From: Rhodococcus sp. (in: high G+C Gram-positive bacteria)
GTDB taxonomy: Bacteria; Actinomycetota; Actinomycetes; Mycobacteriales; Mycobacteriaceae
Direction: 5' to 3'
Assembly (NCBI RefSeq): GCF_023264675.1
Contig: NZ_JAHFVG010000017.1
Coordinates: 43,723-107,722 of the forward strand
DNA length: 64,000 bases
Position 1 is the stretch's first letter; every line of letters begins with the position of its first letter. Position numbers and translations under genes: made by a program. The notes under the pieces are model-generated. The model ran no database searches, was not told where the DNA came from, and saw only the letters and a program-made list of their open reading frames with translations. Positions 35,755 through 45,530 of the stretch are shown one piece after another.

Positions 35755-37125
35755 CTACTTGGAGAACTTCTGGACGCGCTTGTCGAGGTCCTTGCGCGCC
35801 TTGTCGACCTTCTTCTCCAACTTCGCACGTGCCTTCTCGGTCGCCTTGTCGAACTCCCGGCTCTGCTTCTCGGCACGCTTGAGGGCGCGCTTGCCGAGAC
35901 CCTCGGTTCGATCGGCGGCTACGTCTGCCCACTTGCTGCCGCGGTCCTGCGCCAGTTCGACGAGCTCGGCGCCGCGATCGGCGGCGGTATCGGCCCACAG
36001 GGATCCACGCTGCTGCGCCAGTTCGGCCAGTTCGGCGCTGCGGTCGGCGGCCTTGTCGGCCCACTGGGACCCGCGCTTCTGGGCTACCTTGGCGAACTCC
36101 TGGCCACGATCGGCTGCGTCGTCGGCGAGCTTGGAACCGCGCTTCTGGGCTTCGTCGGCGAGCTTCGAGCCGCGCTTCTGGGCTTCGTCGGCGAGCTTCG
36201 AGCCGCGCTTCTGAGCTTCGTCGGCGAGCGTGGAGCTGCGCTTCTGAGCCTTCTTTGCCAGCTTGGATCCGCGCTTCTGAGCGAGCTCGGCCAACTCCTC
36301 GGAGCGGTCGGCGGCCTTGTCGGCCCACTGGGAGCCGCGCTTCTGTGCGACGTCCGCCAGGTCCGCGCTGCGATCGGCGGCCTTGTGCGCCCACCGAGAG
36401 AGGACAGGCTGCGCGGTGTCAGCCAGGTCCGAGCTCTTTTCTGCGGCGATGTCGGCCCAATGGGAGACCACCGGCTGGGCGGCGTCGGCGAAGTCGGAGC
36501 TCTTTTCTGCGGCGATGTCGGCCCAGTGCGAAACGACCGGCTGGGCGGCGTCGGCGAGGTCCGCGCTGCGTGACGCGGCGACACTGGCGATTTCCTTGAG
36601 GCGTCCCGAAGCCGCTCCGAACGTGTCCGATGTGTCGTGTGAGCTGGGAAGAGCAGCGACGACGGATTCCTGAGCCTTGCGGGCCGCTCGACGGCCGCGC
36701 CATGCGAGAGAGGGCTTGCCCTCGGTATCGACGGCGGCGATGAGGAGACCACCGAGCAGGCTGACGTTCTTGAAGAACTGAGTCCGCTGGGCTGCCTTCG
36801 CGGCGGGATCGGTCTCGTTCCAGAAGGCATGGCCTGCGAGGGTGGTCGGCACCAGGCTGCCCGCGAGCGCGAGAGAAGCAACGCGTGGTGCTTTTCCGGT
36901 GGCGAGCAATATGCCTCCGCCGACCTGAATGGCACCGTTGATGCGGACGAGCGTTTCAGGATCGCTCGGGACGTTGCTGGTAACGCTGTCCGGCAGCGCG
37001 CTCTGGCTCTGCTCGATCAACGGTGTCGCGGCTTTGGCCTTTCCCGCCGGATTTCGGAGTGCGTCGATACCCCCGGCGATGAAGATGGTCGACATCAGCG
37101 GACGGGCGATACGGCGGACCAGCAT
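35755..37125 (-). CDS. DoxX-like membrane protein with long 11-residue-repeat C-terminal tail
   Basis: 456 residues from ATG 37125 (AGGAGG six bases upstream). Residues 1-145 are DoxX-like with about four helices (RPLMSTIFIAGGIDALRNP, INGAIQVGGGILLATGKAPR, SLVPTTLAGHAFW, FFKNVSLLGGLLIAAVDTEG). From about residue 175 to 420 the protein is a long run of 11- and 22-residue repeats such as AQKRGSKLADE and AQPVVSHWADIAAEKSSDLAD. It ends in a highly basic/acidic helix (KARAKLEKKVDKARKDL). The repeats have the periodicity of LEA-like or apolipoprotein amphipathic helices and no Pro inside most units. Likely a membrane-anchored, filament-like or membrane-lying helix; function unknown. Confidence 0.8.
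   Translation of the reverse strand: MLVRRIARPLMSTIFIAGGIDALRNPAGKAKAATPLIEQSQSALPDSVTSNVPSDPETLVRINGAIQVGGGILLATGKAPRVASLALAGSLVPTTLAGHAFWNETDPAAKAAQRTQFFKNVSLLGGLLIAAVDTEGKPSLAWRGRRAARKAQESVVAALPSSHDTSDTFGAASGRLKEIASVAASRSADLADAAQPVVSHWADIAAEKSSDFADAAQPVVSHWADIAAEKSSDLADTAQPVLSRWAHKAADRSADLADVAQKRGSQWADKAADRSEELAELAQKRGSKLAKKAQKRSSTLADEAQKRGSKLADEAQKRGSKLADEAQKRGSKLADDAADRGQEFAKVAQKRGSQWADKAADRSAELAELAQQRGSLWADTAADRGAELVELAQDRGSKWADVAADRTEGLGKRALKRAEKQSREFDKATEKARAKLEKKVDKARKDLDKRVQKFSK
36125..36256 (-). repeat. Near-identical 33-bp tandem repeats inside the DoxX-like gene
   Basis: Four consecutive 33-base units (36125-36157, 36158-36190, 36191-36223, 36224-36256). The first three differ at only a few positions and the fourth is more diverged. 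Each encodes one 11-residue unit of the AQKRGSKLADE type, so unit gain or loss keeps the frame. Confidence 0.85.
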
Positions 37126-37256
37126 TGACAGCCTCCTGCGTAGTTCGTTGTGTGAACGTCGTTGTTCGACGCGTCGGTTCGCACGTACCGGCAAAGCAAC
37201 GCGTCGTTCCACCGTAGCCATACCCGGCAGTGGTGTATCTCAAGCGCGCGGGAGTT

Positions 37257-37946
37257 TCACCAACCCCGTGCGCGCCATTCCGCCAGGTGCGGACGCTCGT
37301 CGCCGAGTGTGGTGTCCTTGCCGTGGCCGGGGTAGACGATGGTGTCGTCCCTGAATTTCTCGAAGAGTTTCGCGCTGACGTCGTCGAGCAGCTGGTTGAA
37401 GTCTTCGGGTCCTGATGTCTTTCCGACACCGCCAGGGAACAATGAGTCGCCGGTGAACAGGTGGGTGACGCCGGATTCCGCGTCGGTGAGCGCCAGGGCG
37501 ATCGATCCAGGAGTGTGACCACGCAGATGGACGACCGTGAGTGTGAGGTCACCCACCTCGATCAGGTCGTTGTCGTTCAGCAGTCGATCAGGGGTCACCG
37601 GCAGCGGCTCGGCGTCGAGGTTGTGTGCAGCGGTCGGTGACGCGGTTCCGCCGGCGATGTCTTCGAGCGCCTGCCAATGATCGGCGTGCTGGTGCGTCGT
37701 GACGATGAGTGAGAGCGTCGGAGCGTGATCGTCGATGAGCTCGGACAGACGTGGAGCTTCGTTCGCTGCGTCTATGAGCAGGGACTGTCCGGTGGTGGAA
37801 CAAACGATCAGGTAGGAGTTGTTATCCATCGGGCCCACGGAAATCTTCGTTATGCTCCCGCCGGATATGACGCGTCGGTGCGGCGCCGATCCCTGAGTGA
37901 CCGCGCCGGTGTACTGGTCGTCGATGACCATGAGGTGCTCATCCAT
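37257..37946 (-). CDS. Metallo-beta-lactamase-fold hydrolase (glyoxalase II-like)
   Basis: 229 residues. The metal-binding motif THQHADH is followed by downstream ligands HLRGHTPGSIAL, FTGDSLFPGGVGKT and VYPGHGKDTTLG, the complete two-metal set of glyoxalase II-like enzymes. Start at ATG 37946, with ATG 37931 as an alternative. Position before uvrA matches Rv1637c. Substrate unknown; thioester or related small molecules are plausible. Confidence 0.85.
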   Translation of the reverse strand: MDEHLMVIDDQYTGAVTQGSAPHRRVISGGSITKISVGPMDNNSYLIVCSTTGQSLLIDAANEAPRLSELIDDHAPTLSLIVTTHQHADHWQALEDIAGGTASPTAAHNLDAEPLPVTPDRLLNDNDLIEVGDLTLTVVHLRGHTPGSIALALTDAESGVTHLFTGDSLFPGGVGKTSGPEDFNQLLDDVSAKLFEKFRDDTIVYPGHGKDTTLGDERPHLAEWRARGW

Positions 37947-38181
37947 TTCGAGGACGCTACCGTCGGCGCGTGCGAGTTGCCTGTTCGCCCCTTGATGGGA
38001 TCGGCGAGGGCCGAGACGCGATCTGTCCTCGCGGCCGGAGAAACGTGTCGGTGGGTCGGCCTAGCATTGCAACGGTGTGAGGTTTCACCCTTGCGCACGC
38101 GTTCCATAGAGCTTCGGTTCGATCCGACCGGTCGGTGGTAAGCGGGAAGAAGTCTTGTTCGTACGAAAAGAAGGGAACACT

Positions 38182-41106
38182 GTGGCGGATCGCCTGATCG
38201 TGCGAGGTGCGCGTGAGCACAACCTGCGGGGAGTCGACATCGACTTGCCTCGCAACAGCCTCGTTGTCTTCACCGGACTCTCGGGTTCGGGTAAGTCGTC
38301 ATTGGCGTTCGACACGATCTTCGCCGAGGGGCAGCGCAGGTATGTCGAGTCGCTGTCCGCGTACGCGCGGCAATTCCTCGGTCAAATGGACAAGCCGGAC
38401 GTCGACTTCATCGAGGGCCTGTCGCCCGCGGTGTCGATCGACCAGAAGTCGACCAACCGAAACCCGCGCTCCACGGTCGGCACGATCACCGAGGTCTACG
38501 ACTACTTACGTCTACTGTTCGCGAGGGCGGGTACGGCTCATTGCCCGGTGTGCGGCGAGAAAATCGCCAAGCAGACGCCGCAGCAGATCGTCGACCAGGT
38601 GCTGGACATGGAGGAGGGCATCAAATTTCAGGTGCTCGCACCAGTGGTGCGCACCAGAAAAGGTGAGTTCGTCGATCTCTTCGAATCCCTCAACACGCAG
38701 GGCTACTCCCGCATCCGCGTCGATGGGGTCGTGCACCAACTGTCCGATCCTCCCAAGCTCAAGAAGCAGGAGAAGCACGACATCGAGGTCGTGGTCGACC
38801 GCCTCACCGTCAAGGCGAGCTCCAAGCAGCGTCTGACCGACTCGGTCGAGACTGCGCTGCGGCTGGCCGACGGAATCGTCGTACTCGACTTCGTCGATCG
38901 TGACGAGAACGCCCCGGACCGCGAACGGCGGTTCTCGGAGAAGCTTGCCTGTCCCAACTTCCACCCCCTGTCGATCGACGACCTCGAGCCTCGTTCGTTC
39001 TCGTTCAACTCTCCCTACGGAGCATGTTCGGAGTGCCTCGGGCTCGGCGTCCGCAAGGAGGTCGACCCGGAGCTGGTGGTCCCCGACCCCGACCTCTCCC
39101 TCGCCGACGGCGCCATCGCGCCGTGGTCGATGGGGCAGACGTCCGAGTACTTCGGTCGGCTTCTTTCCGGCCTGTCCGATGCCATGGGATTCGATCTGGA
39201 CGCGCCGTGGAGCAAGCTCCCCGCGAAGGTCAAGAGGGCAGTCCTCGAAGGCAGTGAGCATCAGGTTCACGTCAAGTACAAGAACCGCTACGGCCGCACA
39301 CGCTCGTACTACGCCGAGTTCGAAGGCGTGATGCCGTTCCTTCATCGCAGGTTGGAACAGACCGAGTCGGAGCAGATGAAGGAACGCTACGACGGCTACA
39401 TGCGCGACGTGCCGTGCCCAGCGTGCGCGGGCGATCGTCTTCGCCCCGAGATTCTGTCGGTCACCATCGAAGCAGGGGGTTTCGGCCCGAAGTCCATCGC
39501 GGATGTGTGCAGGCTCTCGATTTCCGATACAGCGGATTTCTTGAACAGCCTGACGCTCGGCGCCAAGGAAGAGGCCATCGCAGGTCAGGTCCTTCGGGAG
39601 GTTCAGGCGCGGCTCGGGTTCCTGCTCGACGTCGGCCTCGAATATCTGTCGCTCTCTCGTGCCGCCGGGTCACTGTCCGGTGGTGAGGCCCAACGAATCA
39701 GATTGGCAACCCAGATCGGGTCCGGTCTCGTCGGCGTTCTCTACGTTCTCGACGAGCCGTCGATCGGTCTTCACCAACGCGACAATCGTCGCCTCATCGA
39801 CACACTCACGAGACTCCGTGACCTGGGAAACACTCTGATCGTGGTCGAGCACGACGAGGACACCATCCGCACTTCGGACTGGGTCGTCGACATCGGTCCG
39901 ATGGCGGGCGAGCACGGCGGACGCGTCGTCCACAGCGGTTCGTACGAGGACTTGTTGACCAACGAGGAGTCGCTCACCGGTGCGTATCTGTCGGGGCGCC
40001 TGTCGATTCCGCTGCCGGACTTCCGGCGCGTGGTGGACAAGAAGCGTCAGGTCACGGTTGTCGGCGCACGAGAGCACAACTTGCGGGGGATCGACGTGAG
40101 CTTCCCGCTCGGTGTTCTCACCTCGGTGACCGGAGTATCGGGGTCGGGCAAGTCGACGCTGGTCAACGACATCTTGGCGACCGTGATGGCGAACAAGCTG
40201 AACGGCGCTCGTCAAGTACCGGGTCGGCACACCCGCATCAACGGGCTCGACCAACTCGACAAGTTGGTTCGTGTCGACCAGTCACCGATCGGTCGCACAC
40301 CGAGGTCCAATGCCGCGACGTACACCGGCGTGTTCGACAAGATTCGTACATTGTTCGCGGCCACAACGGAGGCGAAGGTGCGCGGGTACCAGCCCGGTCG
40401 CTTCTCGTTCAACGTCAAGGGCGGTCGGTGCGAGGCGTGTTCGGGTGACGGCACACTCAAGATCGAGATGAACTTCCTGCCCGACGTCTACGTCCCGTGC
40501 GAAGTGTGCGAGGGAGCCCGCTACAACCGCGAAACGCTCGAAGTGCACTACAAGGGCAAAACGATCTCCCAGGTGCTCGACATGCCGATCGAAGAAGCCG
40601 CGGATTTCTTCGAACCCATCACCTCGATTCATCGGTACCTCAAAACACTGGTCGAGGTCGGTCTCGGCTACGTCCGTCTCGGGCAGCCTGCGACGACACT
40701 GTCCGGTGGCGAAGCTCAACGCGTCAAGCTCGCGTCCGAGCTGCAGAAGCGCTCGACGGGCCGCACCGTCTACATACTCGACGAGCCGACCACCGGGCTG
40801 CACTTCGAGGACATCCGCAAGCTTCTCGGTGTGGTCAACGGACTTGTCGACAAAGGCAACACGGTAATCGTCATCGAGCACAACCTGGATGTCATCAAGG
40901 TCTCGGACTGGGTGATCGACATGGGTCCCGAAGGTGGTTCGGGCGGCGGAATGGTTGTCGCCGAAGGAAATCCGGAAGATGTCGCAGCGGTACCCGAGAG
41001 TTACACCGGCAAGTTCCTGCAGGAAGCCCTCACCAGTGAAGCCGCTGCCGTTCCGGCGAAGGCCCCCGCCAAGAAGCGCAGGCCGCGCAAGGTTGCTGCG
41101 GTCTGA
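38182..41106 (+). CDS. uvrA: Excinuclease ABC subunit A
   Basis: 974 residues from GTG 38182 with GAAGGGA upstream. Two ABC modules: Walker [15 protein letters not shown] and [14 protein letters not shown]; signatures [16 protein letters not shown] and [16 protein letters not shown]; Walker [15 protein letters not shown] and [13 protein letters not shown]. Zinc sites are at CPVCGEKI, at LACPNFHPL ... ACSECLG (Cys/His variant usual in actinobacteria) and at CEACSGDG ... CEVCEG. It recognises distorted DNA and loads UvrB. No convincing LexA box was seen upstream. Confidence 0.96.
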   Translation: MADRLIVRGAREHNLRGVDIDLPRNSLVVFTGLSGSGKSSLAFDTIFAEGQRRYVESLSAYARQFLGQMDKPDVDFIEGLSPAVSIDQKSTNRNPRSTVGTITEVYDYLRLLFARAGTAHCPVCGEKIAKQTPQQIVDQVLDMEEGIKFQVLAPVVRTRKGEFVDLFESLNTQGYSRIRVDGVVHQLSDPPKLKKQEKHDIEVVVDRLTVKASSKQRLTDSVETALRLADGIVVLDFVDRDENAPDRERRFSEKLACPNFHPLSIDDLEPRSFSFNSPYGACSECLGLGVRKEVDPELVVPDPDLSLADGAIAPWSMGQTSEYFGRLLSGLSDAMGFDLDAPWSKLPAKVKRAVLEGSEHQVHVKYKNRYGRTRSYYAEFEGVMPFLHRRLEQTESEQMKERYDGYMRDVPCPACAGDRLRPEILSVTIEAGGFGPKSIADVCRLSISDTADFLNSLTLGAKEEAIAGQVLREVQARLGFLLDVGLEYLSLSRAAGSLSGGEAQRIRLATQIGSGLVGVLYVLDEPSIGLHQRDNRRLIDTLTRLRDLGNTLIVVEHDEDTIRTSDWVVDIGPMAGEHGGRVVHSGSYEDLLTNEESLTGAYLSGRLSIPLPDFRRVVDKKRQVTVVGAREHNLRGIDVSFPLGVLTSVTGVSGSGKSTLVNDILATVMANKLNGARQVPGRHTRINGLDQLDKLVRVDQSPIGRTPRSNAATYTGVFDKIRTLFAATTEAKVRGYQPGRFSFNVKGGRCEACSGDGTLKIEMNFLPDVYVPCEVCEGARYNRETLEVHYKGKTISQVLDMPIEEAADFFEPITSIHRYLKTLVEVGLGYVRLGQPATTLSGGEAQRVKLASELQKRSTGRTVYILDEPTTGLHFEDIRKLLGVVNGLVDKGNTVIVIEHNLDVIKVSDWVIDMGPEGGSGGGMVVAEGNPEDVAAVPESYTGKFLQEALTSEAAAVPAKAPAKKRRPRKVAAV

Positions 41107-41138
41107 GTTCGGATCCGGTTCGACTGCACCACGAACGG

Positions 41139-41178
41139 ACTACCCCCGGCGAATGCACGTGCATTCGCCGGGGGTAGT
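41139..41178. terminator. 40-bp perfect palindrome, bidirectional terminator of uvrA and DUF1844 gene
   Basis: Bases 41139-41158 are the exact reverse complement of 41159-41178, with no loop bases. It lies 33 bases after the uvrA stop and 31 bases before the end of the convergent gene. Confidence 0.8.
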
Positions 41179-41209
41179 TGTCGTCGAGAGCCGACCGAAA
41201 CGACGTGAA

Positions 41210-41581
41210 TCAGTAGACCGGGCCGGTGTACTTCTCCCCGGGACCCTTGCCCGGCTCGTCGGGGTGAGCCGAAGTCTCGCGGAACGCCTTCTGCAGTGCC
41301 TGAAGGCCTTCGCGGATGGGGCCTGCGTGCGGTCCGAGGTATTCGACGGACGCGGTGACGAGTCCGGCGAGGGCAGTGATGACCCGTCGGGCTTCGTCGA
41401 GATCGAGGTACGGGCTCTCCGACGGATCGGCCTCGGACAGTCCCAGTTTCTCGGCGGCGGAACTCATGAGCATCACGGCTGCGCGGCTGATAACTTCGAC
41501 TGCCGGTACGTCGGCCAGTTCACGGACGTCGGGTTCGGCGCTACTGGGCTCGGCGCCAGTAGAATCAGGGGTGCTCGTCAT
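41210..41581 (-). CDS. DUF1844-family protein
   Basis: 123 residues from ATG 41581. The DUF1844 core is present (VPAVEVISRAAVMLMSSAAEKLGLSE ... LDLDEARRVITALAGLVTASVEYLG). It is a small, mostly helical, acidic protein flanked by a disordered N-terminus and a Gly/Pro-rich tail. Its position next to infC is conserved in actinobacteria. No biochemical role is known to me. Convergent with uvrA, divergent from infC. Confidence 0.8.
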   Translation of the reverse strand: MTSTPDSTGAEPSSAEPDVRELADVPAVEVISRAAVMLMSSAAEKLGLSEADPSESPYLDLDEARRVITALAGLVTASVEYLGPHAGPIREGLQALQKAFRETSAHPDEPGKGPGEKYTGPVY

Positions 41582-42029
41582 ACCTACGAGGATGGCACGA
41601 GGCTCGGATGTGGCCGCAGGCAGCGCCGATTCGCGGCAAACCCGTCTCGGCTGGTACAGTCTCTCAACGACCGTCTTCGACGTGCGCTTCTCTTGTGAAA
41701 GCGCGCCGTACGGAGGCAGCAAGTGGAGCCCGACTCCCACCGGTATGCAGCGTTTCAAGCTGTTTCCGGTCCGGTCGCTCGAATGTACTCAGGTGCAAAC
41801 CTGGGTTCGATCGAGCTTCCTCTCACGAGGAGATCTACTCGCGTAGATCGATCGGTCGACATCGGGCCCTGCACCAGCGGAATGCTGGAGCAGGGTTTTT
41901 GCGTTGCAGGAGGCAGTGTCGCACGCGACACGGTGTCCGAAGACGACAATGTCGAAGGACCAGGGCAGGCGGGCTGTGCCAGAGGCAGGCGGTCGGCTCG
42001 AACCCACACCGCACTACCTAGGAGGCCCC
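41582..42029 (+). promoter_or_regulatory. 448-base non-coding region upstream of infC
   Basis: No protein-coding frame in this stretch looks real on either strand. It must hold the DUF1844 promoter and the infC promoter. The downstream half reads as a long infC leader, with a 7-bp hairpin (GATCTAC / GTAGATC near 41832-41849) and the attenuator-like hairpin at 41867-41900. Confidence 0.5.
41867..41900 (+). terminator. Attenuator-like intrinsic terminator in the infC leader
   Basis: CCCTGC (41867-41872) pairs with GCAGGG (41890-41895); after an A-A mismatch CCAGC pairs with GCTGG around loop GGAAT. TTTTT follows at 41896-41900. It ends 130 bases before infC and after no gene on this strand, so it is placed to stop leader transcripts. 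Confidence 0.7.
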
Positions 42030-42683
42030 ATCAGCACTGAGACTCGCATCAACGATCGCATCCGTGTTCCCGAGGTTCGTCTAGTTGGACCGGGCGGTGA
42101 ACAGGTGGGCATCGTGCGTGTTGAAGATGCACTCCGCTTGGCTCTCGAAGCCGATCTCGATCTCGTAGAAGTGGCTCCCGACGCACGTCCGCCGGTCTGC
42201 AAGATCATGGACTACGGGAAGTTCAAGTACGAGGCAGCGCAGAAGGCGCGCGAATCGCGCAAGAACCAGACTCTCACCGTCATCAAGGAGCAGAAGCTCC
42301 GACCGAAGATCGACGCACACGACTACGAGACCAAGAAGCGCAATGTTGTTCGCTTCCTCGAAGCCGGGTCGAAGGTCAAGGTCACCATCATGTTCCGTGG
42401 ACGTGAGCAGTCGCGTCCCGAACTCGGATTCCGTCTGCTTCAGCGGCTCGGTGCCGATGTTGCCGATCTCGGTTTCGTGGAGACTTCCGCGAAGCAGGAC
42501 GGCCGCAACATGACGATGGTTCTGGCCCCACACAAGGGCGCCAAGACCCGCGTCAAGGCTCAGGAAAGCGCTGCGGCTCCGCCGGCACAGCGCGCGGCGG
42601 CTCCGGCTGCGCCGGAACCTGCAGCGGCTCCGGCCGCAGCAGAGCCTGCTGCCACCGAGGTTGCAACACCGCCTGCCAGCTAG
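42030..42683 (+). CDS. infC: Translation initiation factor IF-3, probable AUC start
   Basis: 217 residues. The conserved beginning ([22 protein letters not shown]) is preceded in frame by ATC at 42030, with AGGAGG four bases upstream. No ATG/GTG/TTG is available at the right place, so translation most likely starts at AUC, as infC starts at AUU or AUC in many bacteria and thereby autoregulates. IF-3 N- and C-domains are complete ([45 protein letters not shown]). The C-terminal 35 residues are an Ala/Pro-rich extension typical of actinobacteria. It proofreads initiator tRNA on the 30S subunit. First gene of infC-rpmI-rplT. Confidence 0.93.
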   Translation: MSTETRINDRIRVPEVRLVGPGGEQVGIVRVEDALRLALEADLDLVEVAPDARPPVCKIMDYGKFKYEAAQKARESRKNQTLTVIKEQKLRPKIDAHDYETKKRNVVRFLEAGSKVKVTIMFRGREQSRPELGFRLLQRLGADVADLGFVETSAKQDGRNMTMVLAPHKGAKTRVKAQESAAAPPAQRAAAPAAPEPAAAPAAAEPAATEVATPPAS

Positions 42684-42712
42684 GCGAACGATCGACCTGA
42701 TTCACCAGTAAG

Positions 42713-42749
42713 ACGAACGTCTGTCCTGCACACGCAGGCGGACGTTCGT
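42713..42749 (+). promoter_or_regulatory. Hairpin between infC and rpmI
   Basis: ACGAACGTC (42713-42721) pairs with GACGTTCGT (42741-42749), with a further CCTGC/GCAGG stem inside and loop ACAC. No T run follows, so it is more likely a processing or regulatory structure (possibly L20-related) than a full terminator. Confidence 0.55.
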
Positions 42750-42790
42750 GCCGAGCACTACCGATACAGCAACACAGAACTGAGGACTCA

Positions 42791-42985
42791 ATGCCCAAGC
42801 AGAAGACCCACAGTGGCGCCAAGAAGCGATTCAAGGTGTCCGGCAGCGGCAAGATCCTGCGCCAGAAGGCCGGCCGTCGCCACCTGCTGGAGCACAAGCC
42901 CACCAAGGTGACCCGTCGTCTCGACGGCGTCGCAGTTGTCAAGAAGGCCGACGTGCCGCGGATCAAGCGCCTGCTCGGCATCTGA
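42791..42985 (+). CDS. rpmI: 50S ribosomal protein L35
   Basis: 64 residues, full family length, beginning [21 protein letters not shown] and ending IKRLLGI. Highly basic. Second gene of the infC-rpmI-rplT operon, with spacers of about 105 bases on both sides that are long for actinobacterial operons and leave room for RNA control. Confidence 0.96.
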   Translation: MPKQKTHSGAKKRFKVSGSGKILRQKAGRRHLLEHKPTKVTRRLDGVAVVKKADVPRIKRLLGI

Positions 42986-43090
42986 TCTGGACTTCGTAGC
43001 CGATCCGATCGGTTCCATGCAGTCGCGGTCGGCACCTCCCTTTCCCAATCGGGGTTTTCACGAAAGCCCCCAGATCGACAGGATTTACCA

Positions 43091-43480
43091 GTGGCACGCG
43101 TAAAAAGGGCGGTCAACGCCCAGAAGAAGCGCCGTTCGATTCTCGAAGCGTCCAAGGGCTACCGCGGACAGCGCTCACGTCTGTACACCAAGGCCAAGGA
43201 GCAGCAGCTCCACTCGCTCACCTATGCGTACCGCGACCGCAAGGCTCGCAAGGGTGACTTCCGCAAGCTGTGGATCACGCGTATCAACGCTGCGGCTCGC
43301 GCCAACGACATCACCTACAACCGCTTCGTCCAGGGTCTCAAGGCTGCTGGTGTCGAGGTAGACCGCAAGATCCTCGCCGAGCTGGCTGTCTCGGACGCTG
43401 CTGCATTCGCAAGCCTGGTGGAGATCGCCAGGGCTGCGCTGCCTGCCGACGTCAATGCTCCTGCCGGAGAAGCAGCCTGA
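43091..43480 (+). CDS. rplT: 50S ribosomal protein L20
   Basis: 129 residues, GTG start. Typical L20 sequence ([59 protein letters not shown]). An early assembly protein binding 23S rRNA, and in several bacteria the repressor of its own operon. A short Ala-rich tail extends the usual 118-residue length. Confidence 0.96.
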   Translation: MARVKRAVNAQKKRRSILEASKGYRGQRSRLYTKAKEQQLHSLTYAYRDRKARKGDFRKLWITRINAAARANDITYNRFVQGLKAAGVEVDRKILAELAVSDAAAFASLVEIARAALPADVNAPAGEAA

Positions 43481-43518
43481 GCAAGCTGACGCACGACGAT
43501 CTAGATCCGAAACGGCCC

Positions 43519-44325
43519 GTGGACACGCTCACCGAGCGCACGCCACGGGTCGTTTCGGCTGTGAAGCTCCTGCGTGCGGCGGAGCGTCGAAAGACCGGCC
43601 GCTTCTTGGCCGAGGGCACCAACTCGGTCACCGAGGCGCTGCACACCGGCGTTGTCGTCGAGGTTTTCTTTCGTGAGGATTCGGTCGAGCGAAATCGCGA
43701 CGTGCTCGACATCGCTCGCACTGCCGGTGTCTCCACTCACGCCATCACCGAGCGCGCTGCCAAAGGTTTGTCGGACACCGTCACTCCGCCGGGCGTCGTT
43801 GCCGTCTGCCGGACCGTCGACGTCGATCTTCGTACTGCACTCGGTGCCGCACCTCGGCTCGTCGTAGTTCCCGTCGAGGTCTCCGAGCCCGGTAACGCCG
43901 GCACGGTCATTCGTGTCGCCGACGCCGTTGGCGCCGATTCCGTGGTGTTGCTCGGTGATTCCGTCGACCCGCACAACGGAAAATGTGTGCGGGCTTCGGC
44001 CGGAAGTCTGTTCCATCTTCCGATCGCTCGTGAGCGATCGGTGGAGTCCGGGCTCGCCGCCCTTCGATCGAGCGGGCTGACGATTCTCGCGACGGCCGCC
44101 GACGGCGAGGTGGACCTCGACGACGCAGACCACATTCTCGCAGGACCCACGGCCTGGCTGTTCGGGAACGAGGCACACGGGTTGTCGCCCGAGGTCGCGG
44201 CCGCAGCCGACCACCGCGTGCGAATTCCGATCCACGGCCGTGCCGAGAGCCTCAACCTCGCGACGGCCGCCGCAATTTGCCTTTACGCAAGCGCCCGGGT
44301 TCAGCGAAGGTCACACGACAACTGA
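43519..44325 (+). CDS. SpoU/TrmH-family RNA 2'-O-methyltransferase
   Basis: 268 residues from GTG 43519. An alternative CTG at 43477 overlaps the rplT stop and has GGAGA at good spacing, which would add 14 residues. The SpoU substrate-binding N-domain (RAAERRKTGRFLAEGTNSVTEAL) precedes the trefoil-knot methylase with motif 1 EVSEPGNAGTVIRVADAVGAD, motif 2 WLFGNEAHGLSPE and motif 3 IPIHGRAESLNLATAAAICLY. It methylates ribose in rRNA or tRNA; which nucleotide is not evident. Placement after rplT matches the mycobacterial tsnR-like gene Rv1644. Confidence 0.88.
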   Translation: MDTLTERTPRVVSAVKLLRAAERRKTGRFLAEGTNSVTEALHTGVVVEVFFREDSVERNRDVLDIARTAGVSTHAITERAAKGLSDTVTPPGVVAVCRTVDVDLRTALGAAPRLVVVPVEVSEPGNAGTVIRVADAVGADSVVLLGDSVDPHNGKCVRASAGSLFHLPIARERSVESGLAALRSSGLTILATAADGEVDLDDADHILAGPTAWLFGNEAHGLSPEVAAAADHRVRIPIHGRAESLNLATAAAICLYASARVQRRSHDN

Positions 44326-44343
44326 CTTCGGGCTGTCGCCTAG

Positions 44344-45480
<1,137 letters not shown>

Positions 45481-45530
45481 TCCGTATCTCTCCGACCAAA
45501 TTCTTCACGCGTAGAAAGAGCTGAGCAGAC

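Noticed and set aside
38156..38165. Palindrome TTCGTACGAA before uvrA as a LexA box
   Set aside because: Half-sites are in the opposite order to the CGAAC-N4-GTTCG operator of LexA in Gram-positives.
41723..42040. Open frames in the infC leader as a gene
   Set aside because: Frames on both strands lack ribosome sites and protein-like composition, and the attenuator hairpin lies inside them.
43477..43518. CTG start for the SpoU methylase overlapping the rplT stop
   Set aside because: Good ribosome site, but CTG starts are rare and GTG 43519 already includes the conserved domain; kept only as an alternative.
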